Origin: Caulobacteraceae bacterium
GTDB lineage: Bacteria; Pseudomonadota; Alphaproteobacteria; Caulobacterales; Caulobacteraceae
Assembly: GCA_947456005.1 (NCBI GenBank)
Contig: CANGRP010000150.1
Location: forward strand, 1-6,249
DNA length: 6,249 nucleotides
Reading direction: 5' to 3'
The notes beneath the pieces were generated by a model. The model had not been told where the DNA came from. It was given only the letters and a program-made list of their open reading frames with translations, and did not search any database. The translations under genes and the position numbers were made by a program. Shown here one piece after another: positions 4,971 to 6,249 of this stretch. Each line of letters begins with the position of its first letter. Positions within the stretch are counted from its first letter, which is position 1.

Positions 4971-5855
4971 TCAGGCGGGTGCGCGGACGCCCAGCAGCAG
5001 CATGGGGTCCAGCCGTCGGTCGCGCCACTTCATCCGCCAGCAAAGGTGAGGACCGGTCGCCCGCCCCTCGCGACCCACGGCGCCGATGACCTGTCCGCGG
5101 ACCACGGCGTCTCCCTCCCTTACCCGCAGGGCGGACTGGTGCAGGTAGGCTGTGACGAGACCCTGGCCGTGATCGATCATGGTCAGCCCGCCCTCGAAGT
5201 GCAGGCCGGTCTCGGCAAAGCAGACCCGGCCGGGCGCCGGCGCAAGTATGGGTGTTCCCTCCGGAGCTGCGAGGTCGGCGCCAAAGTGCGGCGTCATGGG
5301 CTCGCCATTGAGGATCCTTTGCCCGCCGAACCGGCCCGAGAGGCGGAACTTGCGGAGAGGGGACGTGAAACCGCCTGCGAAATCCTCTGTCTCGACTTCA
5401 CTCGCCCAGCCCCTGGCCTTGCGTTCCCCCTCGGCGGCGATGCGCGCCAGCAGGGCTTCCCCCTGGGGCCGCACCTGCTGGGACGGCAGGCCGTCTATGC
5501 GTTGGATGTCAAAGTCCCCGGGGGCCACAGCCAACCGCCGTTCGTCGATCGGCTCGCCGTTGCGGGACACGCTGAGAACGATCTCCGCGGGACAATCCCT
5601 GTCCAGGCCGACGACGAAGAGCCCGCCGGCGGAGGCCCGGGCCAGGGCGACTCCGTCCAGGGACACCGCGGCGCCAGGAAAGGTGCGGCCGATCAGGGTT
5701 CCGCCCTGTCGCGCCTTCCCAGCTAGGCGGAGGGCGGGGCCGGGGGTGGCGGCGTACACCTGGCCGGGTGCGGCGGCGAGGGCTGCTGGGACTGTCAGGG
5801 CGCCCAGGAGGGTGCGGCGGTTGAGGCCCCGGGTCAGGGGTTCAGCCCACGCCAC
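4971..5855 (-). CDS. Secreted LytM/M23-family metallopeptidase with H-x-C zinc motif
   Basis: A 294-residue exported protein, probably a periplasmic peptidoglycan endopeptidase or amidase activator. An N-terminal signal has a twin arginine (N12-R13-R14-T-L-L) followed by an Ala-rich hydrophobic stretch and a likely cleavage after V33-Y34-A35. Residues about 42-110 look like a small beta domain. The M23 domain is about 165-288: H190-FGA-D194 (first zinc motif), Y237-L-H239, then G268-P-H270-L-C272-W. Classical LytM enzymes have H-x-H at the last site, where the second His binds zinc; here it is Cys. Start: the GTG at 5855 has GGAGG (5866-5870) 10 nt upstream, inside the DUF2093 gene, which it overlaps by 22 bp. 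The pair is therefore co-transcribed. Activity could be retained with a Cys ligand or lost, as in EnvC/NlpD-type activators. Confidence 0.9.
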   Translation of the reverse strand: MAWAEPLTRGLNRRTLLGALTVPAALAAAPGQVYAATPGPALRLAGKARQGGTLIGRTFPGAAVSLDGVALARASAGGLFVVGLDRDCPAEIVLSVSRNGEPIDERRLAVAPGDFDIQRIDGLPSQQVRPQGEALLARIAAEGERKARGWASEVETEDFAGGFTSPLRKFRLSGRFGGQRILNGEPMTPHFGADLAAPEGTPILAPAPGRVCFAETGLHFEGGLTMIDHGQGLVTAYLHQSALRVREGDAVVRGQVIGAVGREGRATGPHLCWRMKWRDRRLDPMLLLGVRAPA

Positions 5856-6049
5856 CGGGCGAGGGCCTCCGACGGCCCGGCATAGGCCTCCTGCTGGACG
5901 GCGCTCCAGTAGCGGAGCGCTTCGAGCGGAATCCGCATCCCGGAGACGGCGCAGACGACGAAGCGGCCGGGGCGAACGACAGTGAAGTCGCCGTCACCAT
6001 AGTGGATGACAGCCAGGTCCGGCCCGTTGGTCTTGTCTGAGGCGTCCAT
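5834..6049 (-). CDS. DUF2093 domain protein
   Basis: A 71-residue small protein of unknown function. The domain fills almost the whole sequence: VIHYGDGDFTVVRPGRFV (14-31), V32-C33-A-V-S-G, IPLEALRYWSAVQQEAYAGP (40-59). The single Cys in VCAVSG and the RYWSxxxQEAY block are the conserved core of DUF2093, which is common in alphaproteobacteria. The shape suggests a small beta-rich cytoplasmic protein, but no catalytic motif is apparent and no function is claimed. The ATG at 6049 has no good Shine-Dalgarno sequence within 15 nt. The gene overlaps the M23 gene by 22 bp and so is likely the first gene of that unit. Its normal upstream context may be interrupted by the insertion sequence beginning within about 50-60 bp. 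Confidence 0.88.
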   Translation of the reverse strand: MDASDKTNGPDLAVIHYGDGDFTVVRPGRFVVCAVSGMRIPLEALRYWSAVQQEAYAGPSEALARWRGLNP

Positions 6050-6106
6050 GCGGGCAGTCTAGTCGCCGTCGGTCCCCACGAAAAGGCGCCCGATCAGAAG
6101 TGTGGC

Positions 6107-6141
6107 TAGCTCGTGATCTGACCGGGCTTTGTAGCTCGTGA
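6107..6141 (+). repeat. Direct repeat TAGCTCGTGA x2 in the IS end
   Basis: TAGCTCGTGA occurs at 6107-6116 and 6132-6141, 25 bp apart. GAAGTGT also recurs at 6097-6103 and 6140-6146. Repeated short sites in an IS end commonly bind the transposase. That role is inferred. Confidence 0.6.
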
Positions 6142-6168
6142 AGTGTCCGGTTTGTCGAATGGCTCTGT

Positions 6169-6174
6169 GGAGGG
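6169..6174 (+). promoter_or_regulatory. Ribosome binding site of the transposase
   Basis: GGAGGG ends 7 nt before the ATG at 6182. This near-ideal site is the main sign that the plus-strand frame is the real gene here. Confidence 0.75.
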
Positions 6175-6181
6175 CCGATTG

Positions 6182-6249
6182 ATGAACCGGGCGCGTATCG
6201 ACGAGGGCATACGACAGATGCGTTTTGAGGAGCTTTTGGATCGACACGA
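6182..6249 (+). CDS. Transposase N-terminus, ISNCY-family type, cut by the window edge
   Basis: Only 22 codons are present: MNRARIDEGIRQMRFEELL then DRH. I recognise this as the standard start of ISNCY-type transposases (MNRARIDEGIR-MRFE-L), in which a helix-turn-helix domain beginning a few residues later is followed by an rve-type DDE integrase domain. The start is supported by GGAGGG at 6169-6174. Because so little is visible, it is not possible to say whether the gene is intact. The identification comes from remembered family sequences rather than a search. Confidence 0.72.
   Translation, partial: MNRARIDEGIRQMRFEELLDRH

Larger units (their letters stand above)
6101..6249 (+). mobile_element. 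Left end of an insertion sequence (ISNCY-like), right part outside the window
   Basis: A transposase reading frame starts at 6182 with a strong ribosome binding site. It is preceded by a repeat-bearing leader of lower GC content than the neighbouring genes. The outer boundary is not proven. TGTGGCTAGCTCG at 6101 is my guess for the terminal inverted repeat, because repeats begin there and the other end is not visible. Anything between 6050 and 6107 is possible. No target-site duplication can be checked here. Confidence 0.6.

Noticed and set aside
6059..6247. 62-codon minus-strand frame ending 9 bp before DUF2093
   Set aside because: It runs antisense across the IS end and the transposase start, has no recognisable similarity, and its GTG lies at the window edge. 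Its last dozen codons could be the tail of a host gene cut by the IS, but that cannot be shown here.
1..6249. CRISPR arrays, tRNA or rRNA genes, toxin-antitoxin or defence genes
   Set aside because: I saw no regularly spaced repeats, no tRNA or rRNA-like segments and no such protein motifs on either strand.

Overview
The window is GC-rich DNA with the gene content of an alphaproteobacterium, most likely a member of the Caulobacteraceae (Caulobacter, Phenylobacterium or Brevundimonas type). The reasons are a DUF2093 protein, an alphaproteobacterial style of Cro/CI regulator next to a HisN-like phosphatase, a heat-shock gene with an apparent ROSE-type leader, and GANTC (CcrM) sites clustered in a promoter region. 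The genus is inferred from gene style, not from a marker gene.

Layout. Positions 3-776 (+) are the 3' part of a pentapeptide-repeat gene cut by the left edge. It converges on an Hsp20 gene (852-1304, -) across a short gap with two strong hairpins, one of which holds the hsp20 stop codon in its loop. Upstream of hsp20 lie a good match to a sigma-32 promoter (1418-1445) and a leader with the UUGCU/AGGA hairpin of ROSE RNA thermometers (1305-1380). Divergent from it is a two-gene plus-strand unit: an SCP2-domain protein (1524-1844) and an alpha/beta hydrolase (1846-2790), separated by 1 bp. The hydrolase converges on a HisN-like phosphatase (2787-3599, -), and the two stop codons share one CTAG. 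The phosphatase overlaps the upstream XRE-family regulator (3586-3906, -). Across a divergent promoter region is an LpxL/HtrB-family acyltransferase (about 4043-4963, +), which converges with a 7 bp gap on a LytM/M23 peptidase (4971-5855, -). The peptidase is in an overlapping pair with a DUF2093 gene (5834-6049, -). At the right edge, a plus-strand transposase gene starts at 6182, so an insertion sequence begins in about the last 150 bp, just upstream of the DUF2093-M23 unit.

How the genes relate. Two cell-envelope functions (lipid A acylation and peptidoglycan hydrolysis) sit side by side. The heat-shock gene appears to be controlled at both transcription and translation. The SCP2/hydrolase pair suggests lipid or ester handling with an unknown substrate. 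The window is mostly ordinary chromosomal housekeeping DNA. I did not find a new defence or mobile system. The best leads are the hsp20 leader, the peptidase with an altered zinc motif, the GANTC cluster, and the IS junction.
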